64,000 nucleotides of DNA from assembly GCF_030376605.1 (NCBI RefSeq), contig NZ_JARRAE010000010.1, positions 90,383 through 154,382 on the forward strand. The letters are read 5' to 3'. A program made the position numbers and the translations under genes. Below, one piece after another: positions 19,416 to 28,175 of this stretch. The DNA comes from Pseudochrobactrum sp. sp1633. Lineage in GTDB: Bacteria > Pseudomonadota > Alphaproteobacteria > Rhizobiales > Rhizobiaceae. Below the pieces are notes generated by a model, which made no database searches, had not been told where the DNA came from, and was given only the letters and a program-made list of their open reading frames with translations. Numbering within the stretch: position 1 is the first letter of the stretch; every line of letters starts with the position of its first letter.

Positions 19416-19743
19416 TTGCCTGCGCCTTTATACGGGTCAGCATTCAGCAACACTGATCTCAACTGAATATTTCGAATCTGCTGAGCTTAAGCTACCGCCT
19501 GAATCTTCGTAATTGGTTACTGTGCTCACCTTTTGTTCCGTATGGCCATCGTGAAATAACTTATTTTAGGCACAAATTCGGCCAGAAACAGTCCTGAAGC
19601 GGGCGCACCATTTTTGCCGCGACCAATTCCGGCCGCTGCGAGATCAACCTCTTATCTGCGCTTGAACCCAGTGGCGATTGTCAAATCTGCCCCTTGCGGT
19701 CTCAGATAATGCGCAGAAGAAAATATGGAGCGAGTGAAACAAA
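19416..19743. other. Intergenic region with a possible degraded gene end
   Basis: 328 bases without an intact gene. On the minus strand, roughly 19,530-19,640, a stop-bounded stretch encodes EVDLAAAGIGRGKNGAPASG followed by LFLAEFVP. This resembles the C-terminus of TruA (the ...AP..GLYL... ending) but has no start and stops on both sides. It may be a remnant or chance. The remainder holds the promoters of the two divergent flanking genes. Confidence 0.3.
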
Positions 19744-20181
19744 ATGAAAAAGCTTGTTTTGGCCTTGAGTATTCTGGGGTTTTCAGCTGTGCCGGTTTTC
19801 GCAGGACAGACAGCAGCATCCGCCACAAAAACTGAAGGCAAGATGCAGCATGCAATGGATAATATGGCTGGCGGCCTTGGTAAAATGAGCGACACTGCCA
19901 GCGGAAAAGTTCTGACAACTGCTGCCGGACTAACGCTTTATACCTTCGACAAAGATAGCGGCGGCATGTCAAATTGCGATGCCTCATGCCTGAAAATCTG
20001 GCCTGCCTATCATGCCTCTGCCAAAGTAAAGGCCGTTATGCCTTGGTCCAAAGTCAAGGCTTCTGACGGCAAGGAAATGTGGGCTTATAACGGCAAGCCG
20101 GTTTATACCTATATCAAGGATAAAAAAGCCGGTGATGTGGAAGGCGATGGTGTTGGTGGTAACTGGCACGTTATAAAGTGA
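19744..20181 (+). CDS. Exported protein with Yx(F/W)xxD repeats (COG4315)
   Basis: 145 residues with a signal peptide ending near FAG (residue 21). Two copies of the secreted repeat of unknown function are visible: KVLTTAAGLTLYTFDKD with SNCDASCLKIWP, and MWAYNGKPVYTYIKDKKAGD with the closing GNWHVIK. The family is often annotated as lipoprotein, but no lipobox Cys is present here. The function is unknown; relatives occur in periplasm and envelope. Confidence 0.83.
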   Translation: MKKLVLALSILGFSAVPVFAGQTAASATKTEGKMQHAMDNMAGGLGKMSDTASGKVLTTAAGLTLYTFDKDSGGMSNCDASCLKIWPAYHASAKVKAVMPWSKVKASDGKEMWAYNGKPVYTYIKDKKAGDVEGDGVGGNWHVIK

Positions 20182-20344
20182 TAGGTTAAACCTGTCTCCT
20201 GATAGGGGTTCAGATTTCCGACGCACAAGCGGAAAGCTATTCTGCTTGTGCGCCGTCAGGTCTGGAAAACAATTAGCATCGGGTTGAAAACTAAAGCCGG
20301 TGCTGAGAGCTATGCTGTGCAGTGTGTTTTGAATTGTGGGGGCG

Positions 20345-20803
20345 ATGATGGGGCATATTTTCCGGCAGGCTGAAGAGCGGGATATTCCGGCAATTGTAGC
20401 GATGCTTGCTGATGATGTGCTGGGTGCTGCACGCGAGGATCAGTCTTCTCCTTTGAACGCAGCATATCTTGAGGCCTTTGCTGCCATCGCGCGGGATAAA
20501 AACCAGTTTTTACTGGTTGTCGAAAGTGACAGCCAAATCGCGGGGTGCCTGCAGCTGAGCTTTATTCCCGGTCTTTCAAGGCTCGGTATGTGGCGTGGTC
20601 AGATAGAGAGTGTGCGGATAGCACGAGACTATCGCGGGCAGGGACTTGGCGAGCAAATGCTGCAATGGGCAATCACAAAGTGCAGGGACAAAAATTGTGG
20701 TCTGGTGCAATTGCACACGGATGTAACGCGCACAGATGCGATACGGTTTTATGAAAAGCTCGGCTTTAAACCTAGCCATGCCGGTATGAAGCTCGCTTTG
20801 TAA
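20345..20803 (+). CDS. GNAT family N-acetyltransferase
   Basis: 152 residues with the complete GNAT fold. Motif A is VRIARDYRGQGLGEQML (acetyl-CoA pyrophosphate loop R-G-Q-G-L-G), and motif B ends in AIRFYEKLGFKPSH. It starts with HIFRQAEERDIPAIVAMLAD, a common arrangement in single-domain acetyltransferases. Substrate unknown. ATG at 20,345 (or 20,348) follows GGGGG; a GTG 9 bases upstream is less likely. Confidence 0.87.
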   Translation: MMGHIFRQAEERDIPAIVAMLADDVLGAAREDQSSPLNAAYLEAFAAIARDKNQFLLVVESDSQIAGCLQLSFIPGLSRLGMWRGQIESVRIARDYRGQGLGEQMLQWAITKCRDKNCGLVQLHTDVTRTDAIRFYEKLGFKPSHAGMKLAL

Positions 20804-20876
20804 AATATTTTGCAGATCGCTTGCATCGAATATGCGTCTTCCGCGTTGATATAAGAGTCAAACAGGAGATACAGCA

Positions 20877-21137
20877 ATGGTCGATACTGCAAAAATCAAA
20901 GAGCATTTTGAAGTTATCGGAGCGGACGGCGTTCATGTCGGCACGGTAGATCATGTTGAGGGTGACCGTATCAAACTCGCCAAAAATGACGGTGGCGACA
21001 GAGCGCATCACAAGCACCATCATTATATTTCATTGGGGCTTGTTGCCGATATTGAAGGCAATAAAGTGCGTCTTTCTGCAAATGCTGATGTTGCAATCAC
21101 ATTTGAAGAAGAAAAAGACGGCAAAGCGGCAATGTAA
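20877..21137 (+). CDS. DUF2171 family small protein
   Basis: 86 residues. KIKEHFEVIGADGVHVGTVDHVEGDRIKLAK is the DUF2171 pattern, a PRC-barrel-like small beta fold, followed by a His-rich HHKHHH loop that could bind metal and an acidic tail. Such proteins are common in alphaproteobacteria, and their function is unknown. The ATG follows AGGAGATACAGCA, a strong ribosome binding site. Confidence 0.83.
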   Translation: MVDTAKIKEHFEVIGADGVHVGTVDHVEGDRIKLAKNDGGDRAHHKHHHYISLGLVADIEGNKVRLSANADVAITFEEEKDGKAAM

Positions 21138-21243
21138 CTCCGGCCAGCGTGTTGGCGTTAAAGAACTGTCCGGATTGTCATTAATGGCCTGAGAGCAGGG
21201 TCTCTGCGTTATAGGCAGAGCAATCACTGTGACGGAATTTACC

Positions 21244-21275
21244 AAAAACCCGCCATCTGAAATGGCGGGTTTTTG
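21244..21275. terminator. Bidirectional rho-independent terminator
   Basis: AAAACCCGCCAT / ATGGCGGGTTTT perfect stem with a T run on both strands, between the DUF2171 gene and the converging methyltransferase-like gene. Confidence 0.9.
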
Positions 21276-21299
21276 TTTGTTCCGGTTTTGAAAATGAGA

Positions 21300-21914
21300 T
21301 CAGTAGACGTGCAGCAGAACGGGAATAATGCCCGCTCCTTGCAGATACTCTACAAGTTCAAATATCGGATAAGCGATGAAGAAAACCAGACCGTCAAAAA
21401 ATGTATTGTACAGGGTTTTCGGACGAATCGTCAGGGTTTCCACATCCTGATAGCCGGAGAAGCGCGGGAAAAAACGTGGAACTTCAGCTTTGTAATCGCG
21501 GTAAGGCTGACCGAAAGTGTTTTCGAGATAGCCTTCCTCTGCAAGAATAACGAACAGGAAGGTGATGTAACAGGCAGCGGCAAGAAGCAGGGCAATAACA
21601 AGGCTGCCGGTCATGCAGCCGATGCCAAAAGCGCCGATCGTGCTGAACACATAGAGCGGGTTACGGCTCAGGGAGTAAGGGCCGCTTCGAATGATTGTTG
21701 CGCCTTTATGGCCGCCGATATGTAGTGTGCACCACATACGACCGAGAATGGCCATCATGATAAAGCCAAGACCGAAAGCTTCAATATATTCGTGAACACC
21801 GCGTTGCCATGCGGAACGAACAAAAAGCAAAGCGAGGAGCAACAGGGCGATAATCAGAGCGACCGCGAGACGACGGCGTGCCTGATAACGGCTCATTTCT
21901 TTCATAGATTGCAT
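21300..21914 (-). CDS. Isoprenylcysteine carboxyl methyltransferase-like membrane protein
   Basis: 204 residues with about four hydrophobic segments. The signature GPYSLSRNPLYV near the middle and a C-terminal EEGYLENTFGQPYRDYKAEVPRFFPRF match the ICMT/PEMT (NnrU-like) family, whose members bind SAM and methylate small or lipid-linked substrates at the membrane. Bacterial substrates are mostly unknown. The last 40 residues are hydrophobic and not typical of the family core. Several close ATGs make the exact start uncertain. Confidence 0.78.
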   Translation of the reverse strand: MQSMKEMSRYQARRRLAVALIIALLLLALLFVRSAWQRGVHEYIEAFGLGFIMMAILGRMWCTLHIGGHKGATIIRSGPYSLSRNPLYVFSTIGAFGIGCMTGSLVIALLLAAACYITFLFVILAEEGYLENTFGQPYRDYKAEVPRFFPRFSGYQDVETLTIRPKTLYNTFFDGLVFFIAYPIFELVEYLQGAGIIPVLLHVY

Positions 21915-22027
21915 AAGGCATTACCTGTTATGCGTGAATATAGACGTATTCACTGCGAAATAATGAGAGCATATCCTGAAAACGATGAAATGCTTTATGG
22001 ACAGGATATGCGTTTAAAGAAGCATTT

Positions 22028-22066
22028 AGAGCACTGGTTTGATTCAACCAGATTGGAAAATGCTCT
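22028..22066. repeat. Short palindromic intergenic repeat
   Basis: AGAGCA and TGCTCT flank an inner inverted repeat CTGGTT-TGATTC-AACCAG. Similar palindromes with GATTCAA cores are scattered in Brucellaceae genomes. A neighbouring stretch (22,000-22,027) has related GCATTT words, so the element may be longer and partly decayed. Confidence 0.5.
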
Positions 22067-22163
22067 GAAGCAGGACAATCATCACTGGAATGATCTTACC
22101 ATCTGCCGCTGACATGCAGATTATTTTATGTCCTTGAAGATTATTTGACAAAAAAATCGCAGA

Positions 22164-22496
22164 TTATCCGCGCGGGCCGAGTAAAATTATTCCGGCACCG
22201 GCAAGCGTCACCAATCCGCCGGCGATATCCCAGCGGTCGGGCATATAGTTTTCTGCCATGCGTAGCCAAAGCAGGGAGGCAATGATGTAAATACCGCCAT
22301 AGGCTGCATAGGCACGACCGGCGACTTCTGTGTCGATAAAAGTGAGGAGCACTGCGAATAATATCAGTGAGGCGACACCGGGCAGCAAAAACCACACGGA
22401 TTTGTCCATGCGCAACCATGCCCAGAAAGCAAAGCAACCCGCAATTTCTGCCAGTGCGGCAAGGGCATAGATAAAGAATTGCGACATTGATTTCAT
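22164..22496 (-). CDS. YnfA/UPF0060 family membrane protein
   Basis: 110 residues with four hydrophobic helices. [23 protein letters not shown] and [19 protein letters not shown], then [21 protein letters not shown], are the conserved UPF0060/YnfA segments. It is a small SMR-like protein; some relatives export cationic dyes, but the physiological role is not settled. MKSMSQ offers two starts (22,496 or 22,487). Confidence 0.9.
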   Translation of the reverse strand: MKSMSQFFIYALAALAEIAGCFAFWAWLRMDKSVWFLLPGVASLILFAVLLTFIDTEVAGRAYAAYGGIYIIASLLWLRMAENYMPDRWDIAGGLVTLAGAGIILLGPRG

Positions 22497-22744
22497 TCCG
22501 GCTGGGTTTTCCTGTTCGGGTAAAAATGCTGCGCATCATAATAATTATGCCGGGTTAAACAATCTCATAATCATTTCAATCGGGAATACAGAGTGATGAG
22601 ATTGTTCATTTCCTGTTCAATTTCACTATTCTAGAAGTAGCGCTGAAAGCGTATATTGATACAGAAATTTCAGCTGTCTGACTACGTTGTCCGAAACTGA
22701 AAATCTTCATCATGAGCATCGGCTTATACAAGAAGGAAAATCAT

Positions 22745-23329
22745 ATGAGCGCAGCGTCGGTTACGACTAATTTGTCTCGTATCCTGTTGTTTCTGGCGTT
22801 TGTTGCCGGAATTTATACGGTAGATACCGGAGCCGCATCGGCTCAGGAAGTTCGTCAATGTGCCACTGAAGGCGGGGTCTGCCGCATTCCTTATCCGACA
22901 GAAGTCATTTACGGCAGCGGCAGACGGGCAACATCCCGCTTTGTAAATCAGCCGCAGATACGCTGCTCAAACTCAGTATTCGGCGATCCTGCGCGTGGTT
23001 CTACAAAGAGTTGTTCCTATGTGGTGCGCGACGAGGGACGGGGTCGCGGAGGCTATGGCCGTGATCGCGATCGTTATGATGATGGCGATGATTACGGCCG
23101 CGGCCGTGACGGCTATGGCCGTGATCGCGGACGGGATTATGATCGTGGCGAATGGCAGCGTTGTGCACGAGAAGGTCAGTATTGTGATTTTCAGGGTCGC
23201 AAGCGCGTCCGTTATGGCACACAGGATCGCTTTGTAGAACGTGTATTCCGCGGTGGTGTCCGCTGTGATAACCGCACATTCGGTGATCCTGACAGAGGAA
23301 CTTCCAAGAGTTGCTATGTTCTTGATTAA
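22745..23329 (+). CDS. Exported protein with duplicated four-Cys module and Gly/Arg/Asp-rich linker
   Basis: 194 residues with a signal peptide (to about AASAQE, residue 36). The mature protein has two copies of a module of about 50 residues, each with four Cys: QCATEGGVCRI ... IRCSNSVFGDPARGSTKSCSYV and RCAREGQYCDF ... VRCDNRTFGDPDRGTSKSCYVL. They are joined by a highly charged 45-residue linker of GYGRDRDRYDD-type repeats. The shared FGDP(A/D)RG-(S/T)-KSC ending shows internal duplication. The function is unknown; a secreted binding or structural role is plausible. A strong terminator follows. Confidence 0.75.
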   Translation: MSAASVTTNLSRILLFLAFVAGIYTVDTGAASAQEVRQCATEGGVCRIPYPTEVIYGSGRRATSRFVNQPQIRCSNSVFGDPARGSTKSCSYVVRDEGRGRGGYGRDRDRYDDGDDYGRGRDGYGRDRGRDYDRGEWQRCAREGQYCDFQGRKRVRYGTQDRFVERVFRGGVRCDNRTFGDPDRGTSKSCYVLD

Positions 23330-23354
23330 AGAATGAAAATCTTCATAATCGAAC

Positions 23355-23387
23355 AAAAAACCGGAGCTTTAGGGCTCCGGTTTTTTT
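23355..23387. terminator. Bidirectional rho-independent terminator
   Basis: AAAACCGGAGC / GCTCCGGTTTT stem with loop TTTAGG and T runs on both strands; lies between two convergent genes. Confidence 0.9.
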
Positions 23388-23393
23388 ATTGTT

Positions 23394-24509
23394 TTACTTG
23401 GCAAACTCGACGGCCGGCGGTGTAATTTGCGGGCTCAGCGGTGCTTTTTTCAGTTCTTTTGCGTTGAGGTCAAAGCTTTTGATATCAATGCCGCGCAGCA
23501 CCTGATCATCATACATTTTGACATAGTATTTCTGGTTTTTCAGATCTGCAATGGTTGACCACTGGGTGAATTCCAGTGGGACTTTTGAGTCATCTCCGGT
23601 CTGAATCCAGCCTTTAGGAATGTCAAAATTATTCAGAATATGCTCGGTCAGACGCACACCTTCTGCGCCGCTTGGCTGTTTGGCTACAGTCTGAGTATAG
23701 GCAACGGCACGCACAAACCGTGATGGCGGTGTTGAATCGCCCGGAATGCCGACCAGACCGGAGCCCTGACCAAGCGGTGAAAATGTTGTGCCGTTAATTT
23801 TCAACGGATCTGCATTGAGTGCAGACATTTTCAGATAATTTCTGAGGTTGGTCATATGCCAGTCGAACGAAGGCGAATTTGTCATGACGCCGACAGGGTT
23901 GTCATAAATCTTCAATTTGCCGTCAACAGGTTCGATGACAATCGAAGCACCACTGGCATCATGAATTGTATAGTGCAGCGGCGGGACAAAGCCCATTTGC
24001 GGCTGCACAAGATTGATGACGCTCATATCCGCAATTGCGGTTTTAACTTCTTCAACCGTTGCGAAATTGGTCAGAACCCAGCTCAAAACGTCCCAAGGCG
24101 CCAGTGATTTGGCTGCATCTGTTTTAGAGCCGTCCGCATAGCCCGCGAATTCAGGAAAATACAGAACGCCGCCTGCAAGTCCTTTTTCATTCATACCGTC
24201 AACGAGCGTGGTTTCTCCCAGAGCATTCATGCCAATAGCGGCATATTTGCTCTTCCAGTTCATCCCTGGTTTGCCGTCAGCGCCGGTGGTGTGCAATGTG
24301 TAGGTGCGGGGAATAACCAGTGCATTGGATTTCAGTTCAATGCCAAATTCCATTGTGCGGGCATAGATACCACTGCCGTCTGTTGTCTGAAGCAGGAAGC
24401 TGGTGCAGGCAGCCGCCGCATACGGGGCGGATACAGCCGCAATCACAGCCAGCGCTGTTGCTGATTTGACAAATTTGCGCTCAAGAAAATGCGGAAGACG
24501 TGGTTTCAA
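23394..24509 (-). CDS. Choloylglycine hydrolase / penicillin V acylase family amidase, exported
   Basis: 371 residues, an Ntn hydrolase with a signal peptide. Cleavage before Cys35 (AAAA|CTSFLLQ) would free the nucleophilic Cys. Arg51 stands 16 residues after it, as in the family (C2/R18). The Asp21 position holds Glu54 (RTMEF), and the MTNSPSFDWHMTNL motif contains the conserved Asn region. The enzyme hydrolyses linear amides such as conjugated bile salts, penicillin V or acyl-homoserine lactones. In Brucella abortus the homologue affects envelope and host entry. Substrate here is unknown. Confidence 0.88.
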   Translation of the reverse strand: MKPRLPHFLERKFVKSATALAVIAAVSAPYAAAACTSFLLQTTDGSGIYARTMEFGIELKSNALVIPRTYTLHTTGADGKPGMNWKSKYAAIGMNALGETTLVDGMNEKGLAGGVLYFPEFAGYADGSKTDAAKSLAPWDVLSWVLTNFATVEEVKTAIADMSVINLVQPQMGFVPPLHYTIHDASGASIVIEPVDGKLKIYDNPVGVMTNSPSFDWHMTNLRNYLKMSALNADPLKINGTTFSPLGQGSGLVGIPGDSTPPSRFVRAVAYTQTVAKQPSGAEGVRLTEHILNNFDIPKGWIQTGDDSKVPLEFTQWSTIADLKNQKYYVKMYDDQVLRGIDIKSFDLNAKELKKAPLSPQITPPAVEFAK

Positions 24510-24695
24510 AAGGATGCTCCTTCCAGGAAAAGTGGGTGAAGCCTTTTAACATGCAATTTGTAAATCAGCTATGAATAAACCTATTGAGAAATATAGTTTA
24601 ACCTTGATTTTGTTTGTGTGTTTTTACAAGATGTAAATATAGATTTTATGATTATATCGTTTTGCAGGTATTGCTTATTGAGGCGTAGCAAAAAT

Positions 24696-25532
24696 ATGAG
24701 ATTTTTATCAGGAATCAGTACTAAGCAAATTGTTTTTGCTGCTTGTCTCGGGATGGCAAGTCTGATGACCGGCAAAGCTTTCGCGGCAGATACAGTTGTT
24801 CAGCAGCCTGCTGTCAAGTTTGATGAGCGGCGCTGGAAGGTGATTGTCAGCCCGTATATCTGGGCGGCATCGCTGGACGGACATTCCAAAGTTCTCGGAC
24901 GCCGCACGAATATTGATGTGCCTTTTTCGGATATATTTGAAAATCTCGATTTCAGTGCGATGGGCAATGTGGAAGTCACAAACGGCCTTTATGGTGCTTA
25001 TTTCGATGGCCAGTATACAAAAACCAGTCAGGATGAAAGTTTTCATTCTATGACTTTGGAAGCTGACATTACCTCTGTTTCACTTTCCGCAGGGGCTTTT
25101 TTCAGGGCGGTTGAGGTGCCTTTGAACGGGGAGACTGTTTTCGGCTCACAGCGTGTTTTTGCAATTGAGCCAACTGCGGGGCTGCGCTGGACAAAGCTTG
25201 AGGCAGATTTCATGCTGGATCGCTGGTCAGTGCGTCGCAAAATGGAATGGACGGATCCTTTTATCGGCGCCCGTATCAATGCGGATTTGACCGATCGTTG
25301 GAATCTGTTTGCTGAGGCCGATATCGGCGGGTTTGGCGTGGGCTCAGATATGAGCGCGCAGGGGCAGGCATATCTCGGCTACCGCACCCACATCTTTAAT
25401 CAACCGGCTTTGCTGCGCTTCGGATACAGGGCTCTGTATCAGGATTATGATGGTGGTGATGTATTGGGGCACAGATTTAAGTGGAACGTAACACAACATG
25501 GCCCTGTTGCCGGTGTGTCGCTGGTATTTTGA
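24696..25532 (+). CDS. Outer-membrane beta-barrel protein, exported
   Basis: 278 residues with a signal peptide (AFAAD junction near 31). The mature part alternates polar and hydrophobic residues in aromatic-rich strands (WKVIVSPYIWAASLDGH, GLYGAYFDGQYT, RWNLFAEADIGGFG, LLRFGYRALYQDY) and ends VAGVSLVF with terminal Phe, so an outer-membrane barrel is likely. No ligand or precise family is recognised. The start at 24,696 is chosen because it begins the signal peptide; upstream in-frame codons are AT-rich and non-coding in look. Confidence 0.75.
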   Translation: MRFLSGISTKQIVFAACLGMASLMTGKAFAADTVVQQPAVKFDERRWKVIVSPYIWAASLDGHSKVLGRRTNIDVPFSDIFENLDFSAMGNVEVTNGLYGAYFDGQYTKTSQDESFHSMTLEADITSVSLSAGAFFRAVEVPLNGETVFGSQRVFAIEPTAGLRWTKLEADFMLDRWSVRRKMEWTDPFIGARINADLTDRWNLFAEADIGGFGVGSDMSAQGQAYLGYRTHIFNQPALLRFGYRALYQDYDGGDVLGHRFKWNVTQHGPVAGVSLVF

Positions 25533-25554
25533 TCGCCGCTTGATTTCATAAAAG

Positions 25555-25589
25555 AAACCGCTTGTCTGACCCCTCAGGCAAGCGGTTTT
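25555..25589. terminator. Bidirectional rho-independent terminator
   Basis: AAACCGCTTG / CAAGCGGTTT stem with a 14-base loop and a short T run, between convergent genes. Confidence 0.75.
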
Positions 25590-25599
25590 ACTTATATCT

Positions 25600-26166
25600 T
25601 CAGAAAGTAATTTCCGAGGCAGGCTTAACCGTAACGGTTGCATTGCCCGCGTCAAAGCCATCAAGCGTTTCATTGTGGTGTCTGATAATATCTAAAAAAA
25701 ACAAACTGCCGGAATCTGCAGTGGTGTGGCCATCCGCAATAAGTGTGACATCATAGCCGAGCGAGACTGCACGCCGGATGGTTGTATCGACGCAGAACTG
25801 TGTCATGCACCCGCCGGTTATAAGATGTTTTACGGAATGCGCTTTTAGCTGCGCATCAAGCTCTGTCTCAAAGAATGAGTCGGAGTTTCGTTTGTGAACA
25901 ATAATGTCACTTGCTTCCTCAGCAATTTCAGAACGTAGCGCCCAACCGGTTGTGCCTGTTGCCAGTCGGTGGTCATTGTCGCCATCGTGCTGAACTAAAA
26001 TAACGGGAATACCGGCGGCTCGTGCTTTCTGTTTGAGATTTTGCAGTCGCGATACAGTTTCATCCAGAGCGGCATCAAGCACAGCTTGCCGTTCCGGTGA
26101 TGCTTTATCCGCAATAATTGCGTTTTGAACGTCGATAATCAGAAGAGCTGTTGTCATTGTCGTCAA
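25600..26166 (-). CDS. Isochorismatase-fold cysteine hydrolase
   Basis: 188 residues. The catalytic triad of the family is present: Asp12 in LIIDVQ, Lys92 in VHKRNSDSF and Cys125 in GGCMTQFCVD, with the cis-peptide loop ITGGCM before it. These cytosolic enzymes hydrolyse nicotinamide, N-carbamoyl compounds or isochorismate; the presence of the Cys argues against a true isochorismatase. Substrate unknown. It is a single gene. Confidence 0.87.
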   Translation of the reverse strand: MTTMTTALLIIDVQNAIIADKASPERQAVLDAALDETVSRLQNLKQKARAAGIPVILVQHDGDNDHRLATGTTGWALRSEIAEEASDIIVHKRNSDSFFETELDAQLKAHSVKHLITGGCMTQFCVDTTIRRAVSLGYDVTLIADGHTTADSGSLFFLDIIRHHNETLDGFDAGNATVTVKPASEITF

Positions 26167-26235
26167 ATCTCCGGTGTTGTTATGACTGACACTGACGCAT
26201 TGATACGCAGGTTTTTTGTTACATCTGCGTGTAAC

Positions 26236-26820
26236 CTAATCCCATCGGCAGGCTGTTGAAATTCTGGAGATTACATCTTCAACATTTGCCAGATCAAAGA
26301 CAGCGTCCATAGGCGGATTATCAAGCCGGACAAACAATGTTCCGTTGTTCTTCAGCTTTTTGATAAACGGAGTGGCATCTTCCTCAGACCATAATCCGAC
26401 AGACATAAAGTTGGCGGAGCGTTCCCATATGCCGGTTTGTGCCGGTTCATTATTCAGACTGTATGTAACTTTTGCACTTTCTGCAGCACTGGAGGTGCCG
26501 GTGGAAATAATGGCTGTGGTTATGCCATTCTTGCAGCGTAATCCAAGTGCCACTGAATCCAGCATCGCAATTTTGTTTTCACTGCCTTTGGGGAATAAGA
26601 GCGCAGATATCTGAAGGCTGTCATCAGTTGCTGAACTTGTCTCCGATATTTCCCAGTTCTCAACGGGTATTGCGGGGGGTATTTTAGGAAACAGCGTGTC
26701 AAAGCAGGACAGTCTTTGTGCTTCATCCTCAATGAGGGAACATGCCTGCGGTGATGCTTGAGCAGTTGCTGATGTGATCGGTATTAAAAATACAGATAAG
26801 CCAAACACAAGAATGCGCAT
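26236..26820 (-). CDS. VasI-like exported protein
   Basis: 194 residues with a signal peptide (to about TAQA, residue 22). The start of the mature part, CSLIEDEAQRLSCFDTLFP, is the Cys-pair motif also seen at the beginning of type VI secretion-associated VasI proteins; NWEISETSSATDDSLQISALL and the beta-rich rest agree. No type VI genes are near, and many such proteins occur alone or with phage-like loci. The start at 26,820 follows GGGGGC. Confidence 0.6.
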   Translation of the reverse strand: MRILVFGLSVFLIPITSATAQASPQACSLIEDEAQRLSCFDTLFPKIPPAIPVENWEISETSSATDDSLQISALLFPKGSENKIAMLDSVALGLRCKNGITTAIISTGTSSAAESAKVTYSLNNEPAQTGIWERSANFMSVGLWSEEDATPFIKKLKNNGTLFVRLDNPPMDAVFDLANVEDVISRISTACRWD

Positions 26821-26935
26821 TGATGCCCCCGACATTATGCACCGCGTACTATGACGCTTCTCCCCATCAGCCGGTCAGGTTGATGGGGTGTCTCATATAA
26901 TAGGGGATCACATGTGTTGTAATCCGGTGCCAAAC

Positions 26936-27322
26936 TTACTTTGCTTTTTTGGCACGCAATCTGGCGGCAACGCCACTGAACATAAGGCCGATACCGGCAC
27001 CGATTAAACCAAAACTTAGGGCAGTGAAGCCGATGTCCGATTGATTGGCAGAGGCGATGGATTGAGCTGCGGTGGTAGCATCGGAGCCGTTTGCTTTCGC
27101 ATCCATCATCGCAACCATGCCAGGCTCATTGCACTTAGGCAGCAGCGAGGCTTTAGCCTCTGGACTGTCACCATAGTTATCAAGTACAATTTTCTCACAT
27201 CTTTGCTGATCTGCAGTTGGCACAGAATTGGTGTTGAATTGAAGATATAAGCCTGCTGCAAGAGCCAGAACTCCAAGACCGGATAGAAGGATGGAGCGGG
27301 ATGCGGTGTTTGCTTGAGCCAT
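26936..27322 (-). CDS. Small membrane protein of unknown function
   Basis: 128 residues with two hydrophobic helices (about 10-30 and 95-118) around a periplasmic loop with two Cys (QQRCEKIV and LPKCNEP), which may pair. The tail is basic (RLRAKKAK), hence cytosolic. ATG at 27,322 follows AAAGGCAG. No family is recognised. Confidence 0.6.
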   Translation of the reverse strand: MAQANTASRSILLSGLGVLALAAGLYLQFNTNSVPTADQQRCEKIVLDNYGDSPEAKASLLPKCNEPGMVAMMDAKANGSDATTAAQSIASANQSDIGFTALSFGLIGAGIGLMFSGVAARLRAKKAK

Positions 27323-27428
27323 AAAGACTGCCTTTTGATGTTGTAAAGGCATGCATAAATCTTGAGTCTCAGGCTAAAAGCAAGACAATCTGCAGTTTGA
27401 AAACATAAACGCCAGCAAAGCGAAGATG

Positions 27429-28175
27429 TTACGCAACGATCAGATTGCGCCCTTGCCGTTTGGCAATGTACATTTTTTCGTCAGCTTCAAGCAGTGACTG
27501 ATCAATATTGAAGCCTGCATTGCATAGCGTTACGCCGATACTGGCCGTGATGCTGACAATTTTATTATCAGATGCAACAAGACGCAGAGTGCTTATTTCG
27601 CGGCGGATATTTTCTGCATATTTATAGATGAAATTCAAATCCGGATTTTTGATAAAAACGCCGAATTCTTCACCGCCGAGCCTGCCTACAAAACCCTTCT
27701 TGTCCGTCAACCGGATCAGAAGAAGTCCGATGCGCCTGAGCGCGGCATCGCCGGTCGCATGGCCATAGGTGTCATTTATCGTCTTGAAGTGATCCAGATC
27801 AATAAACAGCAGACCGCCGGATTGTTGGTTTTCGCTTACGGTTATCAGTTCGTCCAGAAATGTAGCGCGGTTGAGTACGCCGGTAAGGCTGTCTTCTCTC
27901 GAGTGTTTACGCAAGAGCGCATTTGCTTTTTGCAGTTCATCCCGAATACGGAGCGCCTCATCTTTCGCTATACGAAGGCGCTCAGAGTTTAAATAATGCA
28001 GTGCGGACATGGGGATTGCAGTCGCCAGCGGGCAGACGATTGTCATAATCAGGCCTGCACCGGCAAGTTGCCCGCCCATCATGGGTACAAAGATACTGGT
28101 TATGATGAGTGTCAGTGTTAACGCCAGCGCACCGGTTAAAACTGCTTTAAGAAAAATGCGCCAATAATTTATCAT
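27429..28175 (-). CDS. Membrane-anchored diguanylate cyclase (GGEEF)
   Basis: 248 residues. Two or three hydrophobic helices occupy 8-60, a short coiled coil follows (62-92), and the GGDEF domain runs to the end: DSLTGVLNR at 95-103, metal-binding FIDLDHFK at 124-131 and active site GGEEF at 167-171. It should make cyclic di-GMP. The inhibitory RxxD site is not at its usual spacing, so product feedback may be absent. The ATG at 28,175 is preferred to a TTG 15 bases upstream. It is the last chromosomal gene before the prophage. Confidence 0.9.
   Translation of the reverse strand: MINYWRIFLKAVLTGALALTLTLIITSIFVPMMGGQLAGAGLIMTIVCPLATAIPMSALHYLNSERLRIAKDEALRIRDELQKANALLRKHSREDSLTGVLNRATFLDELITVSENQQSGGLLFIDLDHFKTINDTYGHATGDAALRRIGLLLIRLTDKKGFVGRLGGEEFGVFIKNPDLNFIYKYAENIRREISTLRLVASDNKIVSITASIGVTLCNAGFNIDQSLLEADEKMYIAKRQGRNLIVA

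Noticed and set aside
26236..26820. Type VI secretion locus suggested by the VasI-like gene
   Set aside because: No other type VI component is in the window; similarity is limited to the Cys motif and general layout.
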